NCBI RefSeq assembly: GCF_947488025.1
Contig: NZ_CANKYS010000014.1
Coordinates: 1-64,000, forward strand
Source of the DNA: an uncultured Nocardioides sp.
GTDB lineage: Bacteria > Actinomycetota > Actinomycetes > Propionibacteriales > Nocardioidaceae
Direction of reading: 5' to 3'
Length of the DNA: 64,000 bases
Shown here: piece after piece, positions 1 to 7,648 of the stretch
Layout of the letters: each line of letters begins with the position of its first letter
Numbering within the stretch: position 1 is the stretch's first letter
Program-made: the position numbers and the translations under genes
Notes under the pieces: model-generated
What the model was told of the DNA's origin: nothing
Seen by the model: only the letters and a program-made list of their open reading frames with translations
The model's database searches: none

Positions 1-51
1 TTAAGCACGCCGCCAGCGTTCGTCCTGAGCCAGGATCAAACTCTCCATCGA
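1..51 (-). rRNA. rrs: 16S ribosomal RNA, 5' end only (partial)
   Basis: Read on the minus strand, the sequence carries the universal 16S start GAGTTTGATCCTGGCTCAG followed by ACGAACGCTGGCGGCGTGC, which is typical of Actinobacteria. Only the first ~51 nt are inside the window; the gene continues leftwards. The mature 5' end is placed eight bases before GAGTTTGA by analogy with E. coli and may be off by a few bases. Confidence 0.97.
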
Positions 52-300
52 AAAACATCAACCCCCACCACCCCAAAGAGCAGCAGAAGCGACAATCAAC
101 AAGAGCCACATCCATGACTGAACAAAACTAGCGAAAGACACCCCAACCCAAAGGCCAGGGCATCAGCCAGAATCATTGTCAAAGAAACCGCGACACCACA
201 CCCACCAACCCCAAAAGAGCCGGCGAGCAAACATGATGTCAACGGGGCATAACAAACTAATTCGTCGACTAATCAAACACACTGTTGAGTTCTCAAGAAT
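52..300 (-). promoter_or_regulatory. rRNA operon leader with boxA-like and conserved actinobacterial leader motifs
   Basis: This stretch has no credible gene. On the minus strand it holds TTGAGAACTCAACAGTGTG (278-296), a block I know from rRNA leaders of many Actinobacteria, and TGCTCTTTG (74-82), which resembles the antitermination boxA. It is visibly T-rich on the transcribed strand and much lower in GC than the genes. The likely roles are antitermination and precursor processing; the motif assignments are from pattern memory, not alignment. Confidence 0.7.
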
Positions 301-356
301 CAGACGCACCCGATCCTCGCCGGTTGAGCCGGTTCGGTCGCGGGGCAACCTGCAGA

Positions 357-385
357 AACTTACCGGGCGCTCCATCCCGCGTCAA
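357..385 (-). promoter_or_regulatory. rrn promoter (downstream of two)
   Basis: On the minus strand a TTGACG -35 box (380-385) and a TAAGTT -10 box (357-362) are separated by 17 bp, ahead of the rRNA leader. Confidence 0.6.
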
Positions 386-479
386 ACTCGGCGGAACTTC
401 GTGCTTCGGTGGTCGCAGCTGGTCTCCGCTCCGTCTGGCCTTCTGGCCAGGAGCGGCGCCGCTTGCGGCGACAGGAAGA

Positions 480-508
480 ACATTAGACCTTCCTCCCGGA
501 CCATGCAA
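480..508 (-). promoter_or_regulatory. rrn promoter (upstream of two)
   Basis: On the minus strand TTGCAT (503-508) and TAATGT (480-485) are separated by exactly 17 bp. With the 357-385 promoter it makes a tandem rrn promoter arrangement. The interval 386-479 between them shows only a GC-rich inverted repeat and no gene. Confidence 0.6.
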
Positions 509-540
509 AACCGGGGGTGCCCTCAACGCATACGTGCAGG

Positions 541-1107
541 TCAGCGGCCTGCGCGGCGTCGCGGCGCGGCCGGCCGGTAGGTGCTGACCGTCGGGTCGTC
601 GGTGATCCAGAAGCGCCACGGACGGTCGGCTGCGAGCCGCAGACCGACCCGCGGACCGGTGCTCAGGGCCGTCACAGGCTCCCCCGCGACGAGCTCGGGG
701 CGCATCCCGTTGTGCGAGAGGTCGATGCCGAGCACGCGGCACAGCCGCGCGGGACCGCGGGCAAGGTCGCGGTCCGTGCTCGCGGGACGGCGCTCGCGGG
801 CGACGTCGAGGCCGGCCACCACCTCGCCCGCTCGGAGCAGGACCGCCCCCGGGTCTCCCTCGGGACCGGTGACCAGGTTGGCGCAGAAATGCATCCCGTA
901 GACGAAGTAGACGTACAGGTGTCCGGGGGGACCGAACATCACCGCGTTGCGCGCCGTCTGCCCCCGGTGCGCGTGGGAGCCCGGGTCGAGCGGGCCGGCG
1001 TACGCCTCGACCTCGGTGAGCCGGACCGAGACCCCGCCGTGCGTGAGGACCGCGCCGAGCAGGCGGGGCGCGACCTCGAGCGGGTCTCCCTCAGCCCAGT
1101 CGGTCAC
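541..1107 (-). CDS. mpg: DNA-3-methyladenine glycosylase (AAG/MPG family)
   Basis: Base-excision-repair glycosylase that removes alkylated purines such as 3-methyladenine from DNA in the cytoplasm. The 188-residue product shows the family core: EVEAY near the N-terminus, RTARN-like QTARNAVMFGPPG, then YVYFVYGMHFCANLVT, and LARGPARLCRVLGI in the second half. The GTG start at 1107 lies inside argH (stop at 1091), so it is probably translated with the end of the arg operon message; longer upstream starts lose family similarity. Length fits the bacterial family (about 190-210). The role in the operon is not evident and may be only positional. Confidence 0.88.
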   Translation of the reverse strand: MTDWAEGDPLEVAPRLLGAVLTHGGVSVRLTEVEAYAGPLDPGSHAHRGQTARNAVMFGPPGHLYVYFVYGMHFCANLVTGPEGDPGAVLLRAGEVVAGLDVARERRPASTDRDLARGPARLCRVLGIDLSHNGMRPELVAGEPVTALSTGPRVGLRLAADRPWRFWITDDPTVSTYRPAAPRRRAGR

Positions 1108-2548
1108 GGTGCCCGGTGGTGGCGTCGCGCACCTCGTCGAGCTGGACGCGCACGCGCTCGGGCGCGGTGCCGCCTCGGCCGGACCGGGATGCGACCGACC
1201 CCTCCACGGTGAGGACGGCACGCACGTCGGGCGTCAGGGCCGGCGAGATGGCGGCCAGCTGCTCGTCGGTGAGGTCGGGGAGGTCGCAGCCGAGCTGCTC
1301 GCAGCGGCGTACGCAGGCACCGGCGACCTCGTGGGCGTCACGGAAGGGGACGCCCTCGCGCACCAGCCACTCGGCCACGTCGGTCGCGAGCGAGAAGCCC
1401 TGCGGCGCGAGCTCGGCCATCCGCGCGCTGTCGAAGGTCAGCGTCGCGACCATGCCCGTCATCGCCGGCAGCAGGACCTCGAGGGTGCGCACCGAGTCGA
1501 AGACCGGCTCCTTGTCCTCCTGCAGGTCGCGGTTGTAGGCCAGCGGGAGACCCTTGAGGGTCGCCATCAGTCCCGAGAGGTTGCCGATCAGCCGGCCCGA
1601 CTTGCCGCGTGCGAGCTCGGCGATGTCGGGGTTCTTCTTCTGCGGCATGATGCTCGACCCGGTCGACCAGGAGTCGTGCAGCGTCGCGAAGCCGAACTCC
1701 CGGGTCGTCCAGAGGATGACCTCCTCGGCCAGCCGCGAGAGGTCGACGCCCACCTGGGCGGTCACGAAGGCGAACTCGGCCGCGAAGTCGCGCGAGGACG
1801 TGCCGTCGATGGAGTTGGCCGACGACCCGGTGAACCCGAGCTCCGCGGCGACCGCCTCCGGGTCGAGGCCGAGCGTCTGGCCGGCCAGGGCACCGGAGCC
1901 GTACGGCGAGTCGCCGGCCACGCGTGCGTCCCAGTCGCGCAGCCGGTCGACGTCGCGCAGCAGCGGCCACGCGTGCGCCAGCAGGTGGTGCGCCAGGAGC
2001 ACGGGCTGGGCGTGCTGGAGGTGCGTACGCCCCGGCATCACGGTCTCCGCACCCGGGACGAGGTGCTCCCCCGCCTGCCCGGCGAGCACGTCGACCAGGT
2101 CGAGCACCTGGCCGGCGATCGTGCGCGCGTGGTCGCGCAGGTAGGCCCGGAAGAGGGTCGCCACCTGGTCGTTGCGCGAGCGTCCGGCGCGGAGCCGGCC
2201 ACCGACCTCGGGTCCGACCTCGTCCAGCAGCAGGCGCTCGAGGGCGCCGTGGACGTCCTCGTCGGTGGGCGCCGGGAGCAGGTCGCCGGCGTCGTACCTC
2301 TCCCCCAGCACCGTCAGTCCGCGTAGCAGCTCGGCGTGGTCGGTGTCGGTCAGCAGGCCGGCGCGGTGCAGCGCGTTGGCGTGGGCGCGGGAACCGGCGA
2401 GGTCGTAGGGCGTCAGCTGCCAGTCGAAGTGGGTCGAGCGCGACAGCTCCTGCAGCTCGGGCGAGGGCCCGCTCGCGAAGCGTCCGCCCCACAGCGAGCC
2501 CTCGTTGGTGCTGCCGCCGCCCGTCGGTGTGCCGGTCAGGTCAGCCAT
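1091..2548 (-). CDS. argH: argininosuccinate lyase
   Basis: Splits argininosuccinate into arginine and fumarate, the last step of arginine synthesis; cytoplasmic homotetramer of the fumarase/aspartase superfamily. The 485-residue product has the signature GSSIMPQKKNP at residues 297-307, the N-terminal LWGGRF and the AGRSRNDQVAT block near 121. The ATG at 2548 overlaps the argG stop (TGATG), which supports this start. It is the last biosynthetic gene of the operon. Confidence 0.97.
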   Translation of the reverse strand: MADLTGTPTGGGSTNEGSLWGGRFASGPSPELQELSRSTHFDWQLTPYDLAGSRAHANALHRAGLLTDTDHAELLRGLTVLGERYDAGDLLPAPTDEDVHGALERLLLDEVGPEVGGRLRAGRSRNDQVATLFRAYLRDHARTIAGQVLDLVDVLAGQAGEHLVPGAETVMPGRTHLQHAQPVLLAHHLLAHAWPLLRDVDRLRDWDARVAGDSPYGSGALAGQTLGLDPEAVAAELGFTGSSANSIDGTSSRDFAAEFAFVTAQVGVDLSRLAEEVILWTTREFGFATLHDSWSTGSSIMPQKKNPDIAELARGKSGRLIGNLSGLMATLKGLPLAYNRDLQEDKEPVFDSVRTLEVLLPAMTGMVATLTFDSARMAELAPQGFSLATDVAEWLVREGVPFRDAHEVAGACVRRCEQLGCDLPDLTDEQLAAISPALTPDVRAVLTVEGSVASRSGRGGTAPERVRVQLDEVRDATTGHRDRLG

Positions 2549-3978
2549 CAGTCGGTCCCGAACTCCATCGCTGCGTGCTCCAGTGCGGACTCGTCGGCCG
2601 TCGCGGCGGCCGGGTTGTCGGTGATCTTGTCGTAGCCGCCGGCCTCGATGGCACCGTAGAGCGTGCCGTTCTCGACGAGCACCTGGCCCTGGTCGAGCGG
2701 CTGGGCGGCGTAGAGCTCGAGCTTGGCCCGCGAGTCGGCGATGTCGAGGTTGCGCATGGTGAGCTGGCCGATCCGGTCCGTGGGGCCGAAGGCGGCGTTG
2801 TCGGTGCGCTCCATCGAGAGCTTGTCGGGGTGGTAGGAGAACGCCGGACCGTCGGTGCGCAGCACCGAGTAGTCCTCGCCGCGCCGGAGCCGCAGCGTCA
2901 CCTCGCCGGTGACGAGCGAGGCGATCCAACGCTGGATCGACTCGCGGATCATCAGCGCCTGGGGGTCGAGCCAGCGGCCCTCGTAGAGCAGCCGACCGAG
3001 CTTGCGGCCCTCGTTGTGGTACTGCGCGACGGTGTCCTCGTTGTGGATGGCGTTGACGAGCCGCTCGTAGGCGCTGAACAGCAGCGCCATCGCCGGCGCC
3101 TCGTAGATGCCGCGGGACTTCGCCTCGATGATCCGGTTCTCGATCTGGTCGGACATGCCCAGCCCGTGGCGACCGCCGATCGCGTTGGCCTCGTGGACCA
3201 GCGCGACCGGGTCGTCGTACTGCGTGCCGTTGATGGCGACCGGCCGGCCCTGGTCGAAGCGGACGGTGACGTCCTCGGCCTCGATGGCGACCGAGGGGTC
3301 CCAGAACTTCACGCCCATGATCGGGTCCACGGTCTCGAGGGAGACGTCGAGGTGCTCGAGGGTCTTGGCCTCGTGGGTGGCGCCCCAGATGTTGGCGTCG
3401 GTCGAGTAGGCCGTCTCCTGGCTGTCCCGGTAGGGCAGGCCGTGCTCGGTCAGCCAGGCGCTCATCTCGTGGCGACCGCCGAGCTCGTGCACGAAGTCGG
3501 CGTCGAGCCAGGGCTTGTAGATGCGCAGGTCGGGGTTGGCGAGCAGGCCGTAGCGGTAGAACCGCTCGATGTCGTTGCCCTTGAAGGTCGACCCGTCGCC
3601 CCAGATGTTGACGCCGTCCTCGTGCATGGCGCGCACCAGCATGGTGCCGGTGACGGCTCGCCCGAGCGGCGTGGTGTTGAAGTAGACCCGGCCGCCGGAG
3701 CGGATGTGGAAGGCGCCGCACGCCAGGGCGGCGAGGCCCTCCTCGACCAGCTGCGTCTTGCAGTCGACCGCGCGGGCGAGCTCGGCGCCGTACTGCAGGG
3801 CACGTGAGGGCACGCCGGAGATGTCGGGCTCGTCGTACTGCCCGATGTCGGCGGTGTAGGTGCACGGGACCGCGCCCTTGTCGCGCATCCAGGCGACCGC
3901 CACCGAGGTGTCGAGGCCGCCGGAGAACGCGATGCCGACGCGCTCGCCGACCGGGAGGGAGGTGAGGACCTTGCTCAC
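2548..3978 (-). CDS. argG: argininosuccinate synthase, E. coli-like long form
   Basis: Joins citrulline and aspartate with ATP to make argininosuccinate. The PP-loop nucleotide motif AFSGGLDTS is at residues 17-25. At 476 residues, with segments such as FNTTPLGRAVTGTML, GDGSTFKGNDIERFYRYG and LGMSDQIENRIIEAKSRGIYEAP, it resembles the longer E. coli-type enzyme rather than the ~400-residue form I associate with Streptomyces and Mycobacterium. It starts with GTG at 3978, which overlaps the argR stop (GTGA). The function is secure; the subfamily call is from remembered sequences. Confidence 0.96.
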   Translation of the reverse strand: MSKVLTSLPVGERVGIAFSGGLDTSVAVAWMRDKGAVPCTYTADIGQYDEPDISGVPSRALQYGAELARAVDCKTQLVEEGLAALACGAFHIRSGGRVYFNTTPLGRAVTGTMLVRAMHEDGVNIWGDGSTFKGNDIERFYRYGLLANPDLRIYKPWLDADFVHELGGRHEMSAWLTEHGLPYRDSQETAYSTDANIWGATHEAKTLEHLDVSLETVDPIMGVKFWDPSVAIEAEDVTVRFDQGRPVAINGTQYDDPVALVHEANAIGGRHGLGMSDQIENRIIEAKSRGIYEAPAMALLFSAYERLVNAIHNEDTVAQYHNEGRKLGRLLYEGRWLDPQALMIRESIQRWIASLVTGEVTLRLRRGEDYSVLRTDGPAFSYHPDKLSMERTDNAAFGPTDRIGQLTMRNLDIADSRAKLELYAAQPLDQGQVLVENGTLYGAIEAGGYDKITDNPAAATADESALEHAAMEFGTD

Positions 3979-4532
3979 TGGGAGTCCTTTGCAGTGGTGG
4001 TGTTCGGGGAAGGGGTGGGGGTGTGCCTGACGTCGTTGGCCAGGTCGAGGAACCGCTGGGCGAGGGCGTCGCCGCCGGCGGGGTCGCGGCCGATGACGAG
4101 GAGCGTGTCGTCCCCGGCGATCGTGCCGAGGATGTCACCGAGGTCGGCCTTGTCGAAGGCGCTGGCGAGGAACTGGGCGGCGCCGGGCGGGGTCCGGAGG
4201 ACGACGAGGTTGGCGCTCGCCTCGGCGCTCACGAGCAGCTCGGCGCAGAGGCGGGCCAGGCGGTCGCGGCCGGCGCCGCTCTCGCGCGGCGCGGAGACGC
4301 TGCGGTCGCCGCCCTCCCCCGGCACGGCGTAGACCAGGGCGCCGTCGGCGCTGCGCACCTTGACGGCGTCGAGCTCGACGAGGTCGCGGCTCAGCGTGGC
4401 CTGGGTGACGCGGACGCCGTGGTCGCCGAGGAGGTCGGCCAGCTCGGTCTGGGAGCGCACCGGGTGGGCCGTCACGATGTCGATGATCCGCTGGTGGCGC
4501 GCGCTCTTGGTCAGCGGGGTCATGGCGCTCAT
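3975..4532 (-). CDS. argR: arginine repressor
   Basis: Arginine-responsive DNA-binding regulator that represses the arg operon when arginine is plentiful. The 185-residue protein has an N-terminal winged helix (residues ~12-75, with QTELADLLGDHGVRVTQATLSRDL) and a C-terminal oligomerisation/arginine-binding domain including GTIAGDDTLLVIGRD. The ATG at 4532 overlaps the argF stop (ATGA); a second ATG three codons on is possible. Being inside the operon it represses, it probably controls its own level through the argC promoter region. Confidence 0.95.
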   Translation of the reverse strand: MSAMTPLTKSARHQRIIDIVTAHPVRSQTELADLLGDHGVRVTQATLSRDLVELDAVKVRSADGALVYAVPGEGGDRSVSAPRESGAGRDRLARLCAELLVSAEASANLVVLRTPPGAAQFLASAFDKADLGDILGTIAGDDTLLVIGRDPAGGDALAQRFLDLANDVRHTPTPSPNTTTAKDSQ

Positions 4533-5455
4533 GCGGAGTGCTCCAGCAGCCAGGTCAGCACCGCCTTCTGCGCGTGCCGGCGGTTCTCGGCCTCGTCCCA
4601 GACGACCGAGTGCGGTCCCTCGATGACCTCCTCGGAGATCTCCTTCCCGCGGTAGGCCGGCAGGCAGTGCAGCACGATCGCGTCGGGCGCCGCGTGGGAG
4701 AGCAGGTCGTCGGTGACGCCGTAGGGCGGGAAGATCCGCAGCCGCTCCTCCGACTCCTCCTCGCGGCCCATGCTCACCCAGGAGTCGGTGACCACCACGT
4801 CGGCCCCGGCGGCCGCCTCGAGCGGGTCGGTCGTCAGGTCGATCGAGCCGCCGGTGTCCTGGGCGATCTCGCGGGCCCTGGCGACCACGTGGGCGTCGGG
4901 CGTGAACCCCTGGGGCGCGCCGACGACGACGTGCAGCCCCGCGGACGCGCCGGCGAGCACCCACGAGTTGCCCATGTTGCAGGCCCCGTCGCCGACGAAC
5001 GCGACCCGGAGGCCGGCCAGCGTGCCCTTGTGCTCGCGCACCGTCTGGAGGTCCGCCAGGAGCTGGCACGGGTGGAACTCGTCGGTGAGCGCGTTGAGCA
5101 CCGGGACACCGGCGTACGCCGCCATGGTGACCACGTCGGCCTGGTGGGCGGTGCGCCACACGACCGCTGCGGCCTGGCGGCCCAGGATGCGTGCGACGTC
5201 CTCGACGCCCTCGCGCGACCCCATCGCGGCGAGCCCGCCGTCGACGGTCATCGGGTTGCCACCGAGCTCGGCGATCCCGGCGGCGAAGGACACCTGCGTG
5301 CGCAGCGTCGGGCGGTCGAAGACCAGGGCGACGGTCCGGGGACCCGCGAGCGGCTTGTGGTCGAAGGGCTCGGCCTTCATCCGGTCGGCCAGGTCGAGGA
5401 CCTCGACCAGCTCGGCGGGCGACAGGTCGTCGTCGCGGAGGAAGTGGCGGGTCAT
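4529..5455 (-). CDS. argF: ornithine carbamoyltransferase with an unusual carbamoyl-phosphate loop
   Basis: Makes citrulline from ornithine and carbamoyl phosphate. The 308-residue protein has the HPCQ loop (FHPCQLLADL), the ornithine-side DSWVSMG loop and HCLPAYRG near the C-terminus. The carbamoyl-phosphate loop, normally S-T-R-T-R, reads T-L-R-T-Q at residues 50-54 (FDRPTLRTQVSF). The central Arg and Thr are kept but three positions differ. The rest looks like a normal anabolic OTC. Its ATG overlaps the stop of the upstream micro-ORF (ATGA), so translation is likely coupled to it. Confidence 0.93.
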   Translation of the reverse strand: MTRHFLRDDDLSPAELVEVLDLADRMKAEPFDHKPLAGPRTVALVFDRPTLRTQVSFAAGIAELGGNPMTVDGGLAAMGSREGVEDVARILGRQAAAVVWRTAHQADVVTMAAYAGVPVLNALTDEFHPCQLLADLQTVREHKGTLAGLRVAFVGDGACNMGNSWVLAGASAGLHVVVGAPQGFTPDAHVVARAREIAQDTGGSIDLTTDPLEAAAGADVVVTDSWVSMGREEESEERLRIFPPYGVTDDLLSHAAPDAIVLHCLPAYRGKEISEEVIEGPHSVVWDEAENRRHAQKAVLTWLLEHSA

Positions 5456-5520
5456 GCGGGGTCCCCGGGGCGTTGTTCGGAGGAGCGGAGCGGGGGAGAA
5501 GAACGTCGTGGGGTGCTCAT
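5452..5520 (-). CDS. 22-residue micro-ORF, copy A of a duplicated 69-bp module
   Basis: An ATG-to-TGA frame of 23 codons sits exactly between argD and argF. Its ATG overlaps the argD stop (ATGA) and its TGA overlaps the argF start (ATGA). The peptide is basic, Pro/Ser-rich, with TPRRSSPPLRS then EQR. A second copy at 17174-17242 shares 59 of 69 bases and 17 of 22 residues, and several differences are third-position silent changes. The mRNA has near-complementary arms CGTTCTTC and GAACAACG (7 of 8 pairs, 19-nt loop), identical in both copies. I do not recognise the peptide. It may be a translation-coupling linker, a mobile mini-module, or a functional peptide. Confidence 0.6.
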   Translation of the reverse strand: MSTPRRSSPPLRSSEQRPGDPA

Positions 5521-6707
5521 GGGTTGACCTCCTGTGCGGCGGCGCGGGCGGTGTCGAGGATGACGGGCAGGGCGGCGTCGAGGGCGTCGAGGTCGGCGGC
5601 CGTGATCACCAGCGGTGGCACGAACCGCAGCCGGGTGGGACCGGTGGCATTGAGGATGAAGCCCGCCTCGCGTCCGGCTGCCACGGCCTGGGTGGCGTAG
5701 GGACCGTCGAGCTCGGCGCCCCGCATGAGCCCGGCACCCGTCACCTCGAGGACGCCGGGCTGCTTGCGCAGCAGCGCCTCGAGCTGGGCGCCTCGGTCGA
5801 CCGCTGCCGCGATGAGGCCGTCGGCCTCGATCGTGTCGAGGACGGCCAGGGCGGCTGCCGTCGCGACCGGGTTGCCGCCGAAGGTGGTGCCGTGGTTGCC
5901 CGGCTGCAGCAGCGCCGCCGCCGCTCCCCGCGCGACCGTGGCGCCGATGGGGATGCCGCCGCCGAGTCCCTTGGCCAGGGTGACGACGTCGGGGCGCACC
6001 CCGTCGACCAGCTGGTGGGCGAACCACGCACCGGTGCGGGCGATGCCCGTCTGCACCTCGTCGAGCCACAGCAGCGCGCCGTGGTCGTGGGCGATCCGCT
6101 GGGCGGCGGCGAGGTAGTCGGCCGACGGCACGACGACGCCGGCCTCGCCCTGCATCGGCTCCAGGACGATCGCGGCGACGGTGTCGTCGACAGCGGCCTC
6201 GAGCGCGGCCACGTCGTCGTACGGCACGAAGGTGACGTCACCGGGCAGGGGCTCGAAGGGCTCGCGGTAGCCGGCCTTGGAGGTCAGCGCGAGGGCCCCC
6301 ATCGTGCGGCCGTGGAAGGACCCCTCGGCCGCGACGAGCCGGGTGCGGCCGGTGCGGCGGGTGAGCTTGAGCGCCGCCTCGTTGGCCTCGGCACCGGAGT
6401 TGCTGAAGAACACGCGGGCGTCGTCGGACCAGCCGAGGAGGCCGACCAGCCGTTCGGCGAGGGCGACCTGCGGCTCGGTGGCGAAGAAGTTGGAGACGTG
6501 GCCGAGCGTCCTCAGCTGGTGGGTCACGGCCTCGACGAGGGCTGGGTGCGCGTGGCCGAGGGCGTTGACGGCGATCCCGCCGAGCAGGTCGACGTACTCC
6601 TTGCCGTCGGTGTCCCACACGTGTGCTCCCTCGCCGCGGGCGAGGGCGAGGGCGGGCGGGCCGAAGGTGTTCATCACCGCACCGGCATAGCGCTCCTGGA
6701 TGCTCAT
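5517..6707 (-). CDS. argD: acetylornithine aminotransferase
   Basis: PLP enzyme converting N-acetylglutamate semialdehyde to N-acetylornithine with glutamate as amino donor. The 396-residue protein has fold-type I class III features: FSNSGAEANEAALK near 101, FHGRTMG near 131, LDEVQTG (Asp216) and the PLP lysine Lys246 in LAKGLGGGIPIGA. The ATG at 6707 overlaps the argB stop (ATGA). Its stop overlaps the micro-ORF start rather than argF itself, which is unusual for this gene order. Confidence 0.96.
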   Translation of the reverse strand: MSIQERYAGAVMNTFGPPALALARGEGAHVWDTDGKEYVDLLGGIAVNALGHAHPALVEAVTHQLRTLGHVSNFFATEPQVALAERLVGLLGWSDDARVFFSNSGAEANEAALKLTRRTGRTRLVAAEGSFHGRTMGALALTSKAGYREPFEPLPGDVTFVPYDDVAALEAAVDDTVAAIVLEPMQGEAGVVVPSADYLAAAQRIAHDHGALLWLDEVQTGIARTGAWFAHQLVDGVRPDVVTLAKGLGGGIPIGATVARGAAAALLQPGNHGTTFGGNPVATAAALAVLDTIEADGLIAAAVDRGAQLEALLRKQPGVLEVTGAGLMRGAELDGPYATQAVAAGREAGFILNATGPTRLRFVPPLVITAADLDALDAALPVILDTARAAAQEVNP

Positions 6708-7648
6708 GCCTGGTCCTCGCTGCCGTAGGGCTTGCGCATCCGGGTCGCGACGCCCGGCAGCACCTGCGTGCCGACGCCCTCGTCGGTGAAGATCTCGAGC
6801 AGCACGGAGTGCGGTTCGCGTCCGTCGACGACCGTCGCGCGCGGGACTCCCCCGGTGACCGCCTCGTAGCAGGCCCGCATCTTCGGGACCATGCCGGCGT
6901 CGAGGCTGGGCAGCAGCTCCCCCAGCGCCTCGGGGCTGATCTCCTGGATGAGGTCGTCGGAGTTGCCGTAGTCGCGGTAGAGGCCCTCGACGTCGGTGAG
7001 GACCAGCAGCTTCTCGGCACCCAGCGCGACCGCGAGCGCCGCGGCAGCGGTGTCGGCGTTGACGTTGTGGACCACGCCGTCGACGTCGGGCGCCACCGAG
7101 CTGACCACCGGCACCCGACCGGCCTCGATGAGGTCGAGGACGGCCTCGGGGCGGACCTCGGCGACCTCGCCCACCAGGCCGAGGTCGACCTCGGCGCCGT
7201 CGACGATGGTGCTGGTGGGCACGGCCCGGAACAGGCCCGCGTCCTCGCCCGACAGGCCGACGGCCAGGGCACCGTGCTGGTTGATGAGGCCGACGAGCTC
7301 GCGCTGCACCTGGCCGACGAGCACCATCCGGACGACGTCCATCGCCTCGGGCGTGGTCACGCGCAGCCCGCCGCGGAACTCCGACTCGATGCCGAGCTTG
7401 TCGAGCATCCGGGAGATCTGCGGGCCGCCGCCGTGGACGACGACGGGCTTGAACCCGGCGAAGCGGAGGAAGGCGATGTCCTCGGCGAAGGCGACCTTGA
7501 GGGACTCGTCGGTCATCGCGTTGCCGCCGTACTTCACCACGATCGTGCGCCCGTGGTAGCGCTTGAGCCAGGGCAGCGCGGCGGCGAGGGTGCGGGCCTT
7601 GGCGGGGTCGGGGCGGCGGGGGTTCTGGTTCGTCATCTCGTCACTCAT
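6704..7648 (-). CDS. argB: acetylglutamate kinase
   Basis: Phosphorylates N-acetylglutamate, the usual feedback-controlled step. The 314-residue protein belongs to the amino-acid-kinase fold: VVKYGGNAM and VVHGGGPQISRML at the N-terminal nucleotide/substrate site, and VLTDVEGLY plus GGVPRATVVDGR further on. The MSDEM start at 7648 is chosen because it overlaps the argJ stop as ATGA, like the neighbouring junctions; an ATG four codons later is an alternative. Confidence 0.95.
   Translation of the reverse strand: MSDEMTNQNPRRPDPAKARTLAAALPWLKRYHGRTIVVKYGGNAMTDESLKVAFAEDIAFLRFAGFKPVVVHGGGPQISRMLDKLGIESEFRGGLRVTTPEAMDVVRMVLVGQVQRELVGLINQHGALAVGLSGEDAGLFRAVPTSTIVDGAEVDLGLVGEVAEVRPEAVLDLIEAGRVPVVSSVAPDVDGVVHNVNADTAAAALAVALGAEKLLVLTDVEGLYRDYGNSDDLIQEISPEALGELLPSLDAGMVPKMRACYEAVTGGVPRATVVDGREPHSVLLEIFTDEGVGTQVLPGVATRMRKPYGSEDQA

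Noticed and set aside
1924..3807. A 627-codon open frame on the plus strand across argH and argG
   Set aside because: It is antisense to two certain genes; high-GC codon usage opens long frames on the opposite strand. The product is low-complexity Arg/Gly/Val with no domain.
4770..6728. A 652-codon open frame on the plus strand across argF and argD
   Set aside because: Shadow of the arg genes, with no conserved motif and no ribosome site.
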